Counted from the stretch's first letter, positions 8,444-18,273 are shown. The stretch is DNA of 64,000 nucleotides from Hyphomicrobiales bacterium (GCA_900471515.1 UCFC01000013.1:62001-126000); one strand, 5' to 3'. The notes: generated by a model not told the origin, from the sequence alone. Made by a program: numbers and translations.

Positions 8444-9727
8444 ATGCTCGATATCAAATGGATCCGTGAGAATCCCGAGGCTCTCGATGCCGCCCTTGCA
8501 AAGCGCGGCGCGGAACCTCTGTCGCAATCTCTCATCGCCCTTGACGAAAAGCGCCGCTCCGCCGTGCAGAAGGCGCAGGACCTGCTCTCCCGCCGCAACG
8601 CCGCCTCCAAGGAGATCGGCGCCGCCATGGCGCAGAAGAACACCGAGCTTGCCGACAAGCTGAAGGCCGAGGTCGCAGAGATCAAGGAAACGCTGCCGGC
8701 CGCCGAAGAGGAAGAGCGCGCGTTGTCAGCCGAGCTCAACGACCAGCTCTCGCGTATCCCGAACGTGCCGCACGACGACGTGCCTGTCGGCAAGGACGAG
8801 CACGACAATGTCGTGACCCGCATCGTCGGCGAAAGGCCGCGCTGGAACCATGCGCCGAAGGAGCATTTCGAAATCGGCGAAGCGCTTGGCTATATGGATT
8901 TCGAACGCGCCGCCAAGCTTTCCGGTGCGCGCTTCACGGTCCTCACCGGGCCTCTGGCCAGGCTGGAACGCGCGCTCGGTCAGTTCATGATCGACCTGCA
9001 TACGAAAGAGCATGGCTATACCGAAGTTTCCTCGCCGCTGATGGTGCGCAGCGAGGCGCTGTTCGGCACCGGCAACTTGCCGAAGTTTGAGGAAGATCTC
9101 TTCAAGACGACGGATGGCCGATATCTCATTCCGACTGCGGAAGTGACGCTGACGAACCTGGTGCGTGAGGAAATCATCGACCAGGAGAAGCTGCCGCTGC
9201 GCTTTACCGCGCTCACTCCCTCCTTCCGTTCGGAGGCAGGCTCCGCCGGCCGCGATACCCGTGGCATGCTGCGCCAGCACCAGTTCTGGAAATGCGAGCT
9301 GGTCTCCATCACCGACGCAGAGAGTTCGCTCGCCGAGCACGAGCGGATGACGGCCTGCGCCGAGGAAGTGCTGAAGCGCCTCGGCCTGCATTTCCGCACG
9401 ATGACGCTCTGCACGGGCGATATGGGTTTCGGCTCGCGCAAGACCTACGACCTCGAAGTCTGGCTGCCGGGTCAGAACACCTTCCGCGAAATTTCGTCCT
9501 GCTCCGTCTGCGGCGATTTCCAGGCGCGGCGCATGAACGCCCGCTACCGCGGCAAGGACGACAAGGCGACGAGGTTCGTTCACACGCTGAACGGCTCCGG
9601 CACGGCTGTCGGCCGCTGCCTGATCGCCGTTCTCGAAAATTATCTGAACGAGGATGGTTCCGTCACGATTCCGGACGTTTTGCTGCCCTATATGGGCGGC
9701 CTGACGAAGATCGAACGGGCGGCCTGA
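8444..9727 (+). CDS. serS: Seryl-tRNA synthetase
   Basis: A 427-residue class II aminoacyl-tRNA synthetase that charges tRNA-Ser (and tRNA-Sec where present). It has the N-terminal coiled-coil arm that contacts the long variable arm of tRNA-Ser (about residues 30-100, Lys/Glu/Ala-rich). Motif 2 is around [20 protein letters not shown] and motif 3 is near the C-terminus ([19 protein letters not shown]). The ATG giving [15 protein letters not shown] is the expected family start. surE follows after four bases. Confidence 0.97.
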   Translation: MLDIKWIRENPEALDAALAKRGAEPLSQSLIALDEKRRSAVQKAQDLLSRRNAASKEIGAAMAQKNTELADKLKAEVAEIKETLPAAEEEERALSAELNDQLSRIPNVPHDDVPVGKDEHDNVVTRIVGERPRWNHAPKEHFEIGEALGYMDFERAAKLSGARFTVLTGPLARLERALGQFMIDLHTKEHGYTEVSSPLMVRSEALFGTGNLPKFEEDLFKTTDGRYLIPTAEVTLTNLVREEIIDQEKLPLRFTALTPSFRSEAGSAGRDTRGMLRQHQFWKCELVSITDAESSLAEHERMTACAEEVLKRLGLHFRTMTLCTGDMGFGSRKTYDLEVWLPGQNTFREISSCSVCGDFQARRMNARYRGKDDKATRFVHTLNGSGTAVGRCLIAVLENYLNEDGSVTIPDVLLPYMGGLTKIERAA

Positions 9728-9731
9728 GAGA

Positions 9732-10505
9732 ATGCGCATCCTGCTGACGAATGACGACGGTATTCATGCCGAAGGCCTGGCTGCGCTGGAACGGATCGCA
9801 AGGGCGCTTTCCGACGATGTCTGGATCGTCGCCCCTGAAACCGACCAGAGCGGTCTTGCCCATTCGCTCAGCCTTTCGGAGCCGCTGAGGCTCCGGAAGA
9901 TTTCCGACAAGCACTATGCGCTGCGCGGCACGCCGACCGATTGCGTCATCATGGGCATCAAGCAGGTGCTCGACATCAAGCCGGATCTCGTTCTGTCAGG
10001 CGTCAATTCCGGTTCCAACGTTGCCGACGACGTCACCTATTCCGGCACGATCGCCGGTGCCATCGAAGGCACGATGCAGGGCGTACGCTCCTTCGCGCTC
10101 AGCCAGGCCTATGTTTACGACAATGGCGCCCGGCTTCTGCCCTGGGAAGTGTGCGAGGCGCACGCGCCTGCGCTGCTCGAGAAGCTGATGACGGTCGATC
10201 TGCCCGAGGGCACCTTCCTCAACCTCAACTTCCCGAACTGTCGTCCCGAAGACGTTGAAGGTGTCGAAGTGACGTCGCAGGGCAAGCTCGCCTTCAACCT
10301 GCAGGTCGATGCGCGCACGGATGGCCGCGGTTTTCCCTATTACTGGCTGAAATTCGGCGAACGTGCCGGCGCCTTTATCGAGGGCAGCGATATCCACGCC
10401 CTCAAGCATAATAAGATTTCGGTAACACCTTTGAAACTGGATCTGACCGATTATTCCGTGACGGACCGCGTGGCGCAGGTCCTCGGAAACGGAGTAAAGG
10501 CTTGA
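9732..10505 (+). CDS. surE: 5'/3'-nucleotidase SurE
   Basis: A 257-residue metal-dependent nucleoside monophosphatase. The N-terminal [14 protein letters not shown] carries the paired metal-binding aspartates, and [20 protein letters not shown] is the other active-site block. The gene sits directly after serS and overlaps pcm, the same surE-pcm-nlpD order as in E. coli stationary-phase survival loci, except that no rpoS follows. Confidence 0.96.
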   Translation: MRILLTNDDGIHAEGLAALERIARALSDDVWIVAPETDQSGLAHSLSLSEPLRLRKISDKHYALRGTPTDCVIMGIKQVLDIKPDLVLSGVNSGSNVADDVTYSGTIAGAIEGTMQGVRSFALSQAYVYDNGARLLPWEVCEAHAPALLEKLMTVDLPEGTFLNLNFPNCRPEDVEGVEVTSQGKLAFNLQVDARTDGRGFPYYWLKFGERAGAFIEGSDIHALKHNKISVTPLKLDLTDYSVTDRVAQVLGNGVKA

Positions 10506-11155
10506 CGGCAAAACTGGCCGAGAAGGAAGGCTTCGCAGCGCTGGTCCTCAGACTGCGCGCGGAAGGCATTTCCGACATCGATCTGCTGACGGCCGTCGAG
10601 CAGACGCCGCGCTCGCTGTTTGTGCCGCCGCAATTTATCGAGAATGCCTATTCCAGCCGCACGATCCCGATCGAATGCGGCTCCTTTCTGGAAGGCGTCG
10701 ATTTCGCCGTCCGTCTCCTGCATCATCTGAAGGTCCGTCCCGGCCAGCGCGTGCTCGAAATCGGCACAGGCAGCGGCTTCACGGCGGCGGTCATCGGTCG
10801 CATTGCGGAACGCGTGCTGACGGTCGATCGCTACAAGACGCTGACGCTCTCGGCCCAGCGCCGCATGGAAGCCCTCAGCCTGCGCAGCGTCATCATCCGT
10901 CAGGCCGATGGCAGCAACGGCATGCAGGGCGAGGGCACGTTCGACCGCATCCTGGTCACGGCAGCCTTCAATTCCATGCCGCGCTTCTACGCCGATCAGC
11001 TCGTCTCCGGCGGCTCCATGATCGCGCCGCTGATGATCTCCGAGAACGAATGCCGCATGGTGCGGCTGACGAAAACCGGCAGCCGCTTCGAGCGGGAAGA
11101 GCTTTTCGATGCTCCCTATCTGCCGATTGTGCCACGGCTTGCCTCGCAGCTTTAG
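10502..11155 (+). CDS. pcm: Protein-L-isoaspartate O-methyltransferase
   Basis: A 217-residue SAM-dependent enzyme that repairs isoaspartyl residues in aged proteins. The glycine-rich SAM site [14 protein letters not shown] is near residue 83, preceded by the PCMT-type segment around [18 protein letters not shown]. The last residues are LASQL. The start is a TTG overlapping the surE stop, so expression is probably coupled to surE. Confidence 0.94.
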   Translation: MTAKLAEKEGFAALVLRLRAEGISDIDLLTAVEQTPRSLFVPPQFIENAYSSRTIPIECGSFLEGVDFAVRLLHHLKVRPGQRVLEIGTGSGFTAAVIGRIAERVLTVDRYKTLTLSAQRRMEALSLRSVIIRQADGSNGMQGEGTFDRILVTAAFNSMPRFYADQLVSGGSMIAPLMISENECRMVRLTKTGSRFEREELFDAPYLPIVPRLASQL

Positions 11156-11248
11156 ATCTGCAGGCGGCAAGGCCCGGCGGGCTATGATTTTTCGCCCGCA
11201 AACTTATGGTTATCAAGTTCTCAAAAATATAGCCCTGATTCCAGCGCC

Positions 11249-11264
11249 TTAACCGCATGGTAAC
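11249..11264. promoter_or_regulatory. CtrA-like site upstream of nlpD
   Basis: TTAA, seven bases, then GTAAC, one mismatch from the alphaproteobacterial CtrA consensus TTAA-N7-TTAAC. It lies about 55 bases upstream of the nlpD ATG in an AT-rich gap. This is a motif match only. Confidence 0.3.
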
Positions 11265-11317
11265 ACTAACGCGCTTTAATAGATTCACAAATGGTTGCGT
11301 TCTAAGTGGGTCGAGTC

Positions 11318-12931
11318 ATGCGTTTCAGTCTTTCGCCGAAGTTCGGGAAATCGGCCGGCAATTTTCTGGTCGTCGCCTTGCTGGCGAGTGCGGCTACGGG
11401 CTGCAGCTCCGATGTAACACGTTTCGGCAGTCTCTTTTCCTCCTCCGGGCAGGATCAGATGACAACGAATTCGATCCCGCGCAGGAGTTTCAACGGGCCG
11501 CAGGGCGACCCGGTGCCGCGCGCCGATCTCGGCGGCTCGGCCATGCAGCCGGCTTACGCCCGCAACGATGCGGTGAGCCAGCCCTATCCGGGTCGTCCGA
11601 GCTATGATCCGGCCGTCGGCTCCGGCTCCGCTGCGCGGATGGCATCCGCACCGGTTTCCATTCAGCGTTCCGAACTTGCGCCGCCGAGCGCAGGGTCCGT
11701 CTCGCCCCGTCAGCGGGAAAGGGACGTCGCTCTCGCCCAGCCGTTCCCGGCCGCTCCGAAGCCCGATCGCATCGCTCCGGCGGGTGCAAATGCGCCGAAG
11801 GTCGTTCCCGATACGCTGACGACGGGCACGACGCCGAAGGTTTCCGGCTGGTCGGCGACCAATGCGCCCTCCGTCACGCTGCGTCCCGGTGAAAATATCG
11901 CCGTCCTTTCCCGCCGCTACGGTGTTCCGGAAAAGGAAATCCTGCGTGTCAACAATCTGAAGACGGCGTCTGCCGCCCAGCCCGGCCAGTCGATCCTCAT
12001 CCCGACCTTCAATGGCGGCAACAATGCCGCCAAGGCCGCGGCCCAGTCTGCCGATCTTTCCAAGCCCGGCAACCTGCCGCAGCCGACGAAGGGCCAGGAG
12101 CAGAAGGTTGCCGTGGTTCCCGGCGCCAACTCCGCCCGCGACAAGGCCGTCGCAAGCGCAGACCCGCTGGGCAAGGCACCGGCCGGCGGCGGCAAGAATC
12201 CGAATGGCGCTGCAGGCACCTATACGGTCAAGCAGGGTGACTCGCTTGCCAAGATCGCCAAGGCGACGGGCGCCGATATCGACGACATCAAGGCGGCCAA
12301 CAATCTGTCGGCAAGCTCGATCCGCATCGGGCAGGAACTGAAGATCCCGAACGGCGCGGCCCCTGCCGATACGATCAAGACCGCCTCCATCCCGGCGCAG
12401 AAGGTCGAGCCGGCCAAGCCCGCTCAGCCTGCCGCCGCTCCGGTCCAGACGGCCTCCGCGCAGCCGGCGCCCTACAAGGCTCCTGCCGCCACGCAGACGG
12501 TCGACGATGTCGAGAAGAAGTCCGACGTCAGCGCTGCCGCACCGGAAGCCACGGGTATCGGCAAATATCGCTGGCCGGTCCGCGGTCAGGTGATCGCCGC
12601 TTACGGCGCCAACGTCAACGGCAGCCGCAACGACGGTATCGATATCTCGGTTCCGCAGGGCACGCCGATCAAGGCAGCCGAAAACGGCGTCGTCATCTAT
12701 GCCGGCAACGGCCTGAAGGAACTCGGCAACACGGTTCTCGTCCGCCACGACGATGGCACCGTCACCGTCTACGGCAATGCCGATACGCTGAGCGTCGCCC
12801 GCGGCCAGAAGATCCAGCGCGGCCAGACGGTCGCCGTCTCGGGCATGAGCGGCAACGTCAAGCAGCCGCAGGTTCACTTCGAGGTTCGCAAGGATGCCTC
12901 TCCGGTCAACCCCATGACCTTCCTGGAATAG
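11318..12931 (+). CDS. nlpD: NlpD-like LysM/LytM lipoprotein
   Basis: A lipoprotein of 537 residues. The signal peptide ends at a lipobox (LLASAATGC), so Cys should be lipidated. Two LysM modules follow: VTLRPGENIAVLSRRYGV near residue 190 and GTYTVKQGDSLAKIAKATG near residue 305. A C-terminal peptidase M23/LytM domain starts around YRWPVRGQVIAAYG near residue 415. Zinc ligands of active LytM enzymes are replaced: the first His position reads RNDGIDIS, the YAHL position reads YGNA, and HxH reads QVHF. I therefore infer a non-catalytic amidase activator like E. coli NlpD. The surE-pcm-nlpD order supports this. An in-frame GTG lies 12 bases upstream. Confidence 0.88.
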   Translation: MRFSLSPKFGKSAGNFLVVALLASAATGCSSDVTRFGSLFSSSGQDQMTTNSIPRRSFNGPQGDPVPRADLGGSAMQPAYARNDAVSQPYPGRPSYDPAVGSGSAARMASAPVSIQRSELAPPSAGSVSPRQRERDVALAQPFPAAPKPDRIAPAGANAPKVVPDTLTTGTTPKVSGWSATNAPSVTLRPGENIAVLSRRYGVPEKEILRVNNLKTASAAQPGQSILIPTFNGGNNAAKAAAQSADLSKPGNLPQPTKGQEQKVAVVPGANSARDKAVASADPLGKAPAGGGKNPNGAAGTYTVKQGDSLAKIAKATGADIDDIKAANNLSASSIRIGQELKIPNGAAPADTIKTASIPAQKVEPAKPAQPAAAPVQTASAQPAPYKAPAATQTVDDVEKKSDVSAAAPEATGIGKYRWPVRGQVIAAYGANVNGSRNDGIDISVPQGTPIKAAENGVVIYAGNGLKELGNTVLVRHDDGTVTVYGNADTLSVARGQKIQRGQTVAVSGMSGNVKQPQVHFEVRKDASPVNPMTFLE

Positions 12932-12976
12932 TCAGAGCGTAGATTTCCTGAGCAGGTAGAGCGTCCCAGGAACATG

Positions 12977-13005
12977 CAAAAGCCCGGCCAGCCGCCGGGC
13001 TTTTG
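12977..13005. terminator. Bidirectional terminator between nlpD and the ATPase gene
   Basis: A perfect 12-base-pair stem (CAAAAGCCCGGC / GCCGGGCTTTTG) with a five-base loop. The arms give a T-run on both strands, and it lies between two convergent genes, so it can end transcription from both sides. Confidence 0.85.
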
Positions 13006-13039
13006 TCGTTTTGAAGCTATCGCGAAAATATGCGGCGGT

Positions 13040-13912
13040 TCAGGCGCGGTCGAGATGGACGCGCATGCGGCCGGCAAGATCCTGGATATACTGCCAGGCC
13101 ACACGGCCGGAGCGGGCGCCGCGGGTGGCGGCCCATTCCAGCGCCTCGGCATGCATTTTCTCGCGCTCCAGGCCGAGCTTGAAGTGCTCGGCATAACCGT
13201 CGATCATCGTCAGATAATCTTCCTGGCTGCACTTGTGGAAGCCGAGCCACAGGCCGAAACGATCCGACAGAGACACCTTCTCCTCGACGGCTTCGGACGG
13301 ATTGATGGCTGTCGACTGCTCGTTTTCCATCATGTGGCGCGGCAGCAGGTGGCGCCGGTTGGAGGTTGCGTAGAACAGCACATTGTCCGGGCGACCTTCG
13401 ACACCGCCGTCGAGCGCCGCCTTCAGCGACTTGTAGGCGGTATCGTCATGGTCGAAGGACAGGTCGTCGCAGAAGACGATGACGCGATGTGGCGTGTCCT
13501 TGAGCAGGTCGAGGAGCGTCGGCAGGCTGGCAATATCCTCACGATGGACCTCGACGAGCTTCAGCGACACGCCGCTCTCGCGGCGCACGTCTTCATGCAC
13601 GGCCTTGACCAGCGAGGACTTGCCCATGCCGCGCGCGCCCCAGAGCAGCACGTTGTTGGCCGCATAGCCCTCGGCAAAACGCGCGGTGTTTTCATGCAGG
13701 ATGTCGCGTACGTGATCGACGCCGCGGATGAGCTTCAGCGCCACGCGATTGGGGCGCTGGACGGGCTGCAGATACTGCCGGGCAGGGGACCAGACGAAAC
13801 AGTCGGCGGCGTCCCAGTCGTTGGCGGCGGCTGCCGGGCCGGCCAGCCGTTCGACCGCATCAGCAAGTCTCTTCAGCTCCTGAAGCAGAACGCTATTGAT
13901 TTCCTCGGCCAT
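13040..13912 (-). CDS. DUF815-type AAA ATPase
   Basis: A predicted cytoplasmic ATPase of 290 residues. The Walker A motif is NVLLWGARGMGKSSLVKA near residue 85 and the Walker B-like segment is VIVFCDDLSF near residue 130. The C-terminal half has the ATPase lid. It matches the DUF815 (COG2607) family, widespread in alphaproteobacteria but of unclear function. The ATG giving MAEEINSVLLQEL is chosen; the open frame continues 43 codons upstream with unrelated composition. It is the only minus-strand gene in the first 18.8 kb. Confidence 0.88.
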   Translation of the reverse strand: MAEEINSVLLQELKRLADAVERLAGPAAAANDWDAADCFVWSPARQYLQPVQRPNRVALKLIRGVDHVRDILHENTARFAEGYAANNVLLWGARGMGKSSLVKAVHEDVRRESGVSLKLVEVHREDIASLPTLLDLLKDTPHRVIVFCDDLSFDHDDTAYKSLKAALDGGVEGRPDNVLFYATSNRRHLLPRHMMENEQSTAINPSEAVEEKVSLSDRFGLWLGFHKCSQEDYLTMIDGYAEHFKLGLEREKMHAEALEWAATRGARSGRVAWQYIQDLAGRMRVHLDRA

Positions 13913-14119
13913 CGGGTGCCTCCTTGATAGATCGCAGCGATTATCCGCTTTCGTTTTTGATGCCGGGTAGCATGGCCTTTCCACAGCGGAAAGGTTATGA
14001 GGCAGCGGAATCGGTACGGTTTCCGGCTGTTTTTGTTGCATTCATCAAGGCTGCAACTATAGTCCGGCGACTTGAAAAGAGAGGCGGGGTTCCGCCGCCC
14101 ACAGCCTGAGGAGTTTAGC

Positions 14120-14467
14120 ATGTTTATCACCCCGGCATTTGCCCAGAGCGCAACCGACGCCACGAGCGCTTTCGGCGGCTCAGGCCTCGAAATGATCATC
14201 CTGTTCGTGCCGCTGATGGTGGTCTGGTATTTCCTGCTGATCCGCCCGCAGCGCGCGCAGGCCAAGAAGCGCGAGGAAACCCTGAAGGCGATCCGTCGCG
14301 GCGACCAGATCGTCACCGGCGGCGGTCTTGTCGGCAAGGTTACGAAGGTTGTCGATGAGAAGGAAGTGGAAGTCGAAATCGCCGAAGGCGTGCGTGTGCG
14401 CATCGTCCGTACCGGCATTTCCGAAGTCCGCGTGAAGGGCGAGCCGGTCAAGGCAGACGCTGCATAA
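14120..14467 (+). CDS. yajC: Preprotein translocase subunit YajC
   Basis: A 115-residue single-span membrane protein that joins SecDF in the accessory translocon. The transmembrane segment MIILFVPLMVVWYFLLIRP is followed by the conserved QRAQAKKREETLKAIRRGDQ and IVTGGGLVGKV. The start MFITPAFAQS is chosen over an upstream in-frame codon because it matches the family and has GAGGAG upstream. secDF follows by 43 bases. Confidence 0.96.
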   Translation: MFITPAFAQSATDATSAFGGSGLEMIILFVPLMVVWYFLLIRPQRAQAKKREETLKAIRRGDQIVTGGGLVGKVTKVVDEKEVEVEIAEGVRVRIVRTGISEVRVKGEPVKADAA

Positions 14468-14510
14468 CATGCGATAGCAACACCTGCCGGATCGGAAGAT
14501 AGTCGAGAGA

Positions 14511-17030
14511 ATGCACCATTTTTCCCGCATGAAAACACTTCTGATCTGGCTGGTTGCGATTGCCGCAATTATCGTCGCTGCGCCCAATCTTCTCAGCCAG
14601 GCGCAGCTCTCCTCCCTGCCGGGCTGGTTGCGGCAGGCCCGCGTCACCCTCGGTCTCGATCTGCAGGGCGGCTCCCATATCGTCCTGCGCCTCGAACGCT
14701 CCGACATCATCCGTGATCGGCTCGAGGCAACTGTTGCCAGCGTTCGTGATGCGCTCCGCGGCGCCGGCATCCGCTATACCGGCCTTACCGGGACCGCGCA
14801 GACCGTGACCGTGAAGATCACGGATACGGCGCAGCTTGAAGCCGTGGCCGGCCTCCTGAAATCGCTGACATCGGCCAATATCTCGCTGCAGCAGAGCAAT
14901 GACGGCCAACTGACGCTGCAGATCTCCGACAAGGCGATCGATGCCGACACCGTTGTTGCGCGGACCCGCTCGCTCGATATTGTCGCCCGCCGCATCGCCG
15001 GTTTCGGCAAGCAGGATTTTGTCGTTCGCCCCGACGGGGACGACCGTATCGCCCTCCAGGTGCTGGGCGCCGTCGATGCCGAACGACTGAAGAACCTGCT
15101 GAACGAGCCCGCCGCGCTCTCCTTCCATCTTATCGATGAAAGCATGACCGGCCAGCAGGCGCTTGCCGGCCGCTGGCCGGCGACATCGCAGGTGCTCTAT
15201 TCGCTGGACGATCCGCCGGTTCCCTATCTCGTCGATCGCACGGTGATCGCGACAGGCGCCGATTTTGCCGAGGTCGATACGAAGACGGACCCGCAGACGC
15301 AGGACGGCGCGATCGTCTATCGCCTGAACGACGAGGCCACGAAGCGTCTGGCGCGGGCAACGACAGATAATGTCGGAAAACATCTTGCCATCGTCTTCGA
15401 CGACCAGGTGATGGCAGACCCGGTCATCGAGGCGCCGATCACGGACGGCAGTGGCGAAATATCGGCCAACTTCTCCGAAGAGGGCGTTCAGGATCTGGCC
15501 GTCATGCTGCGGGCCGGCGCATTGCCTGCGACGCTGACATCGGTGGAGGAACGCACCGTCAGCCCGGTCTTCGGCTCCGAATCCGTCTTCTCCGGTCTCG
15601 TCGCCGGCATCGTCGCCGTTGTGCTCGTCGCAGCGCTCATGATCGCGCTCTACCGCATGCTCGGCATCATCGCCGTCGTGTCGCTGGCCTTCAATCTGGT
15701 GCTGATCGTCGCCGTGCTCAGTCTTTCGGGCGCCATATTGACGCTTCCGGGCATTGCCGGCCTCGTGCTGATCGTCGGCATGGCCGTGGATTCCAATGTG
15801 CTGATCTATGAGCGTATCCGCGAAGAGGAGAGGGTGGCGCATACCACCTTCGCCCAGGCGGTCGAGCGTGGCTTCTCGCGCGCCTTCGCGACGATTGTCG
15901 ATGCCAATGTCACGATCTTCATCGCGGCGGTCATTCTGTTTTTCGTCGGCAGCGAATCCATCCGCGGCTTTGCCGTGACGCTGGCGGTCGGCATCCTCAC
16001 GACCATCCTGACGGCCTTCACATCGACGCGCGGCCTCGTGGCCGCGTGGCTTGCAAGGCGCCATCCGCGCCATCTGCCGAAGAGCGCGCTGACCGGGTTG
16101 TTCGAGCATGCCAATATCCGCTTCATGGGCATCCGCCGCTATGTCTTCACGGCATCGGCAGCACTTTGCATCGCCGCCATGCTTGCCTTCGCAACGGTCG
16201 GCCTCCAGCTCGGCATCGACTTTACCGGCGGTTCGCTGATCGAGGTCACGGCGAAGCAGGGCAATGCCGATCTTGCCGATCTGAGCGCCCGCCTCAACGA
16301 ACTGAACCTCGGACCGGTGCGTGTCGAGCCGATCGGCGATGCCGCCAACGCCCTGATCCGCGTCGGCTCGCAGGACGGCGGCGAAAATGCCGAGCAGTCG
16401 GTTGCGACATTCATTCGCGGCGAACTCGCCGAAGACTACGATTTCCGCCGCGTGGAAGTGGTGGGGCCGGCCGTCTCCGGCGAACTGACGATGCTGGCGA
16501 CATCGGGCATCCTGGCCTCGCTGTTCGCCATCCTCGTCTATATCTGGATCCGCTTCGAATGGCAGTTCGCGGTCGGCGCAATCGTCGCGACGCTGCACGA
16601 TGTCATCATCATGCTCGGCCTCTTCGTGCTGACCGGCATGGAATTCAACCTGACGAGCGTGGCAGCCCTTCTGACCGTCGTCGGCTATTCGCTGAACGAT
16701 ACCGTGGTCGTCTACGACCGCATGCGCGAAAACCTGAAGCGTTACAAGAAGATGCCGCTGCCGATCCTGATCGACGCGGCGATCAACCAGACGCTGTCGC
16801 GCACCATTCTGACGGCCGCCACGACCCTGCTGGCGCTGCTTGCGCTTTACGTTTTCGGCGGCGCCGTCATCCGCTCCTTCACCTTCACCATGCTCTTTGG
16901 CGTTGCGCTTGGAACATTCTCCTCCATCTATATAGCGGCGCCCGTTCTCATCATCTTCCGGCTGCGCCGGGAGACCGGTGACGGCGACGAGGGCGACATC
17001 AGCATGAAATCCGGCAAGCCGGCGGTATAG
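14511..17030 (+). CDS. secDF: SecD-SecF fusion translocase protein
   Basis: An 839-residue fusion of SecD and SecF, which use the proton gradient to pull exported proteins through SecYEG. The SecD part (about 1-510) has an N-terminal helix (LLIWLVAIAAIIVAA), LGLDLQGGSHIVLRL, a large periplasmic region and five membrane helices with VGMAVDSNVLIYERIREE. The SecF part (about 544-839) has IRRYVFTASAALC, GIDFTGGSLIEV and SLNDTVVVYDRMREN. The two halves are separate in E. coli and fused in many alphaproteobacteria. GAGAGA precedes the ATG. yajC is upstream and the NDUFAF3-like gene begins four bases downstream. Confidence 0.96.
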   Translation: MHHFSRMKTLLIWLVAIAAIIVAAPNLLSQAQLSSLPGWLRQARVTLGLDLQGGSHIVLRLERSDIIRDRLEATVASVRDALRGAGIRYTGLTGTAQTVTVKITDTAQLEAVAGLLKSLTSANISLQQSNDGQLTLQISDKAIDADTVVARTRSLDIVARRIAGFGKQDFVVRPDGDDRIALQVLGAVDAERLKNLLNEPAALSFHLIDESMTGQQALAGRWPATSQVLYSLDDPPVPYLVDRTVIATGADFAEVDTKTDPQTQDGAIVYRLNDEATKRLARATTDNVGKHLAIVFDDQVMADPVIEAPITDGSGEISANFSEEGVQDLAVMLRAGALPATLTSVEERTVSPVFGSESVFSGLVAGIVAVVLVAALMIALYRMLGIIAVVSLAFNLVLIVAVLSLSGAILTLPGIAGLVLIVGMAVDSNVLIYERIREEERVAHTTFAQAVERGFSRAFATIVDANVTIFIAAVILFFVGSESIRGFAVTLAVGILTTILTAFTSTRGLVAAWLARRHPRHLPKSALTGLFEHANIRFMGIRRYVFTASAALCIAAMLAFATVGLQLGIDFTGGSLIEVTAKQGNADLADLSARLNELNLGPVRVEPIGDAANALIRVGSQDGGENAEQSVATFIRGELAEDYDFRRVEVVGPAVSGELTMLATSGILASLFAILVYIWIRFEWQFAVGAIVATLHDVIIMLGLFVLTGMEFNLTSVAALLTVVGYSLNDTVVVYDRMRENLKRYKKMPLPILIDAAINQTLSRTILTAATTLLALLALYVFGGAVIRSFTFTMLFGVALGTFSSIYIAAPVLIIFRLRRETGDGDEGDISMKSGKPAV

Positions 17031-17034
17031 ATAC

Positions 17035-17421
17035 ATGGCAAAAGGCATTGAAATCCGCGACGCCCATTTCCCGGGCCGCGCTCCCATCGACACCTATGGA
17101 AATGGCGGCTTCCGCTTTGCGGACATGTCGCATCGCGGCTCCATCCTCTGCCTGCCGTCGGGCATTCACGGCTGGGACATGGACATGACGAAGCCGCTGT
17201 CGGTGGAGAATTTCCGCCGCGTGCTCGATGAAGCCGCCGATATCGAGGTGCTGCTCGTCGGCACCGGCACGGAGCTGCGCCGCCTGCCTGCAGAACTGCG
17301 CGCGGCGCTCAAGGCGCGCGGCATCTCTTCCGACCCGATGAGCACGGGGGCTGCCGTGCGCACCTTCAACATCATGCTTTCCGAACAGCGTGCCGTCGCC
17401 GCCGCCCTGATCGCGGTCTGA
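17035..17421 (+). CDS. Mth938-domain protein, NDUFAF3-like
   Basis: A 128-residue protein of the Mth938/DUF498 fold, with VLLVGTGTELRRLPAELRAALKARG and the closing GAAVRTFNIMLSEQRAVAAAL typical of the family. The human member NDUFAF3 is a complex I assembly factor, and its bacterial relatives are reported next to secDF genes, as here. It starts four bases after secDF and ends three bases before the phytoene-synthase-like gene, so it is operonic with both. A role in complex I assembly is inference from homology and context. Confidence 0.85.
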   Translation: MAKGIEIRDAHFPGRAPIDTYGNGGFRFADMSHRGSILCLPSGIHGWDMDMTKPLSVENFRRVLDEAADIEVLLVGTGTELRRLPAELRAALKARGISSDPMSTGAAVRTFNIMLSEQRAVAAALIAV

Positions 17422-17424
17422 AAC

Positions 17425-18273
17425 ATGGCCGATCCGAAGACGAACCAGGAGATCAGCCTGGCGACGCTGCGCGATACCGATCGCGACCGCTACCTTGCGT
17501 GCCTGCTGTCTCCAGAGGATAAGCGCGGCGCGCTCGCCGCCCTCTATGCATTCAACGCGGAGCTCGCCCGCATCCGCGATCTCGTGCACGAACCTCTGCC
17601 CGGCGAAATCCGCATGCAATATTGGCGCGACCTTCTGGAGGGCAATGCGCGCGGCTCGACAGAGGCCAATCCGCTCGCCGCGGCCCTTCTTTCGACCGTC
17701 GAGGCGCATCGGCTCCCGCGCCAGACGCTGGTCAATATGACGGAGGCCAGGATCTTCGATCTCTACGACGACCCGATGGAAAGCCGAACCTCGCTGGAAG
17801 GCTATGCGGGCGAAACGGCTTCGGCACTCATCCAGCTTGCGGGCCTGATCCTTTCGCCCGAGGCCGCCATGAATTGCGCCGATGCCGCCGGTCACGCCGG
17901 CGTGGCGCAGGCCATTTCCGGCATGCTGCTGCTGATGCCGCTGCACCGGCGCCGCGGCCAGCTCTATATCCCGCTTGAAATCCTCAAGGCGACGGGCCTC
18001 GATCGGGAAACCTTCCTGGCCGGTGCGGACAAGCCGCGTATTTCCGCAGCCATCGAGGCCTTTGCCGGGCTTGGCCGCGACCATCTTGCCAAGGCGAGGG
18101 CGGCTGCCATTCCGCCGTCCGTGCTGCCTGCCTTCCTGCCGGCAACGCTTGCGGAGCCGGTGCTTGTGAAGGCGCAGAAGCGGGGTGCGGCCGTTCTGGA
18201 GGTCTCGCTGCAGGAGCCGCAATGGCGCCGCCAGCTGCGCATGGCTTTTGCCGGCATGCGCAAGAAAATCTGA
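17425..18273 (+). CDS. Squalene/phytoene synthase-like protein, NDUFAF6-like
   Basis: A 282-residue all-helical protein of the squalene/phytoene synthase superfamily. The expected first aspartate motif (YAF...DDxVD in true synthases) reads YAFNAELARIRDLV. The second (DxxED before ARRGRIYLP) reads LLLMPLHRRRGQLYIP. Both diphosphate-binding aspartate clusters are therefore lost, so carotenoid or hopanoid synthesis is unlikely. The human relative NDUFAF6 is a non-catalytic complex I assembly factor, and the gene adjoins an NDUFAF3-like gene. I infer the same role here; automatic annotation as phytoene synthase would be misleading. Confidence 0.85.
   Translation: MADPKTNQEISLATLRDTDRDRYLACLLSPEDKRGALAALYAFNAELARIRDLVHEPLPGEIRMQYWRDLLEGNARGSTEANPLAAALLSTVEAHRLPRQTLVNMTEARIFDLYDDPMESRTSLEGYAGETASALIQLAGLILSPEAAMNCADAAGHAGVAQAISGMLLLMPLHRRRGQLYIPLEILKATGLDRETFLAGADKPRISAAIEAFAGLGRDHLAKARAAAIPPSVLPAFLPATLAEPVLVKAQKRGAAVLEVSLQEPQWRRQLRMAFAGMRKKI

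Noticed and set aside
14448..17093. An 881-codon open frame antisense to secDF
   Set aside because: Highly charged His/Arg/Asp-rich composition, no recognisable motif, fully covered by secDF.
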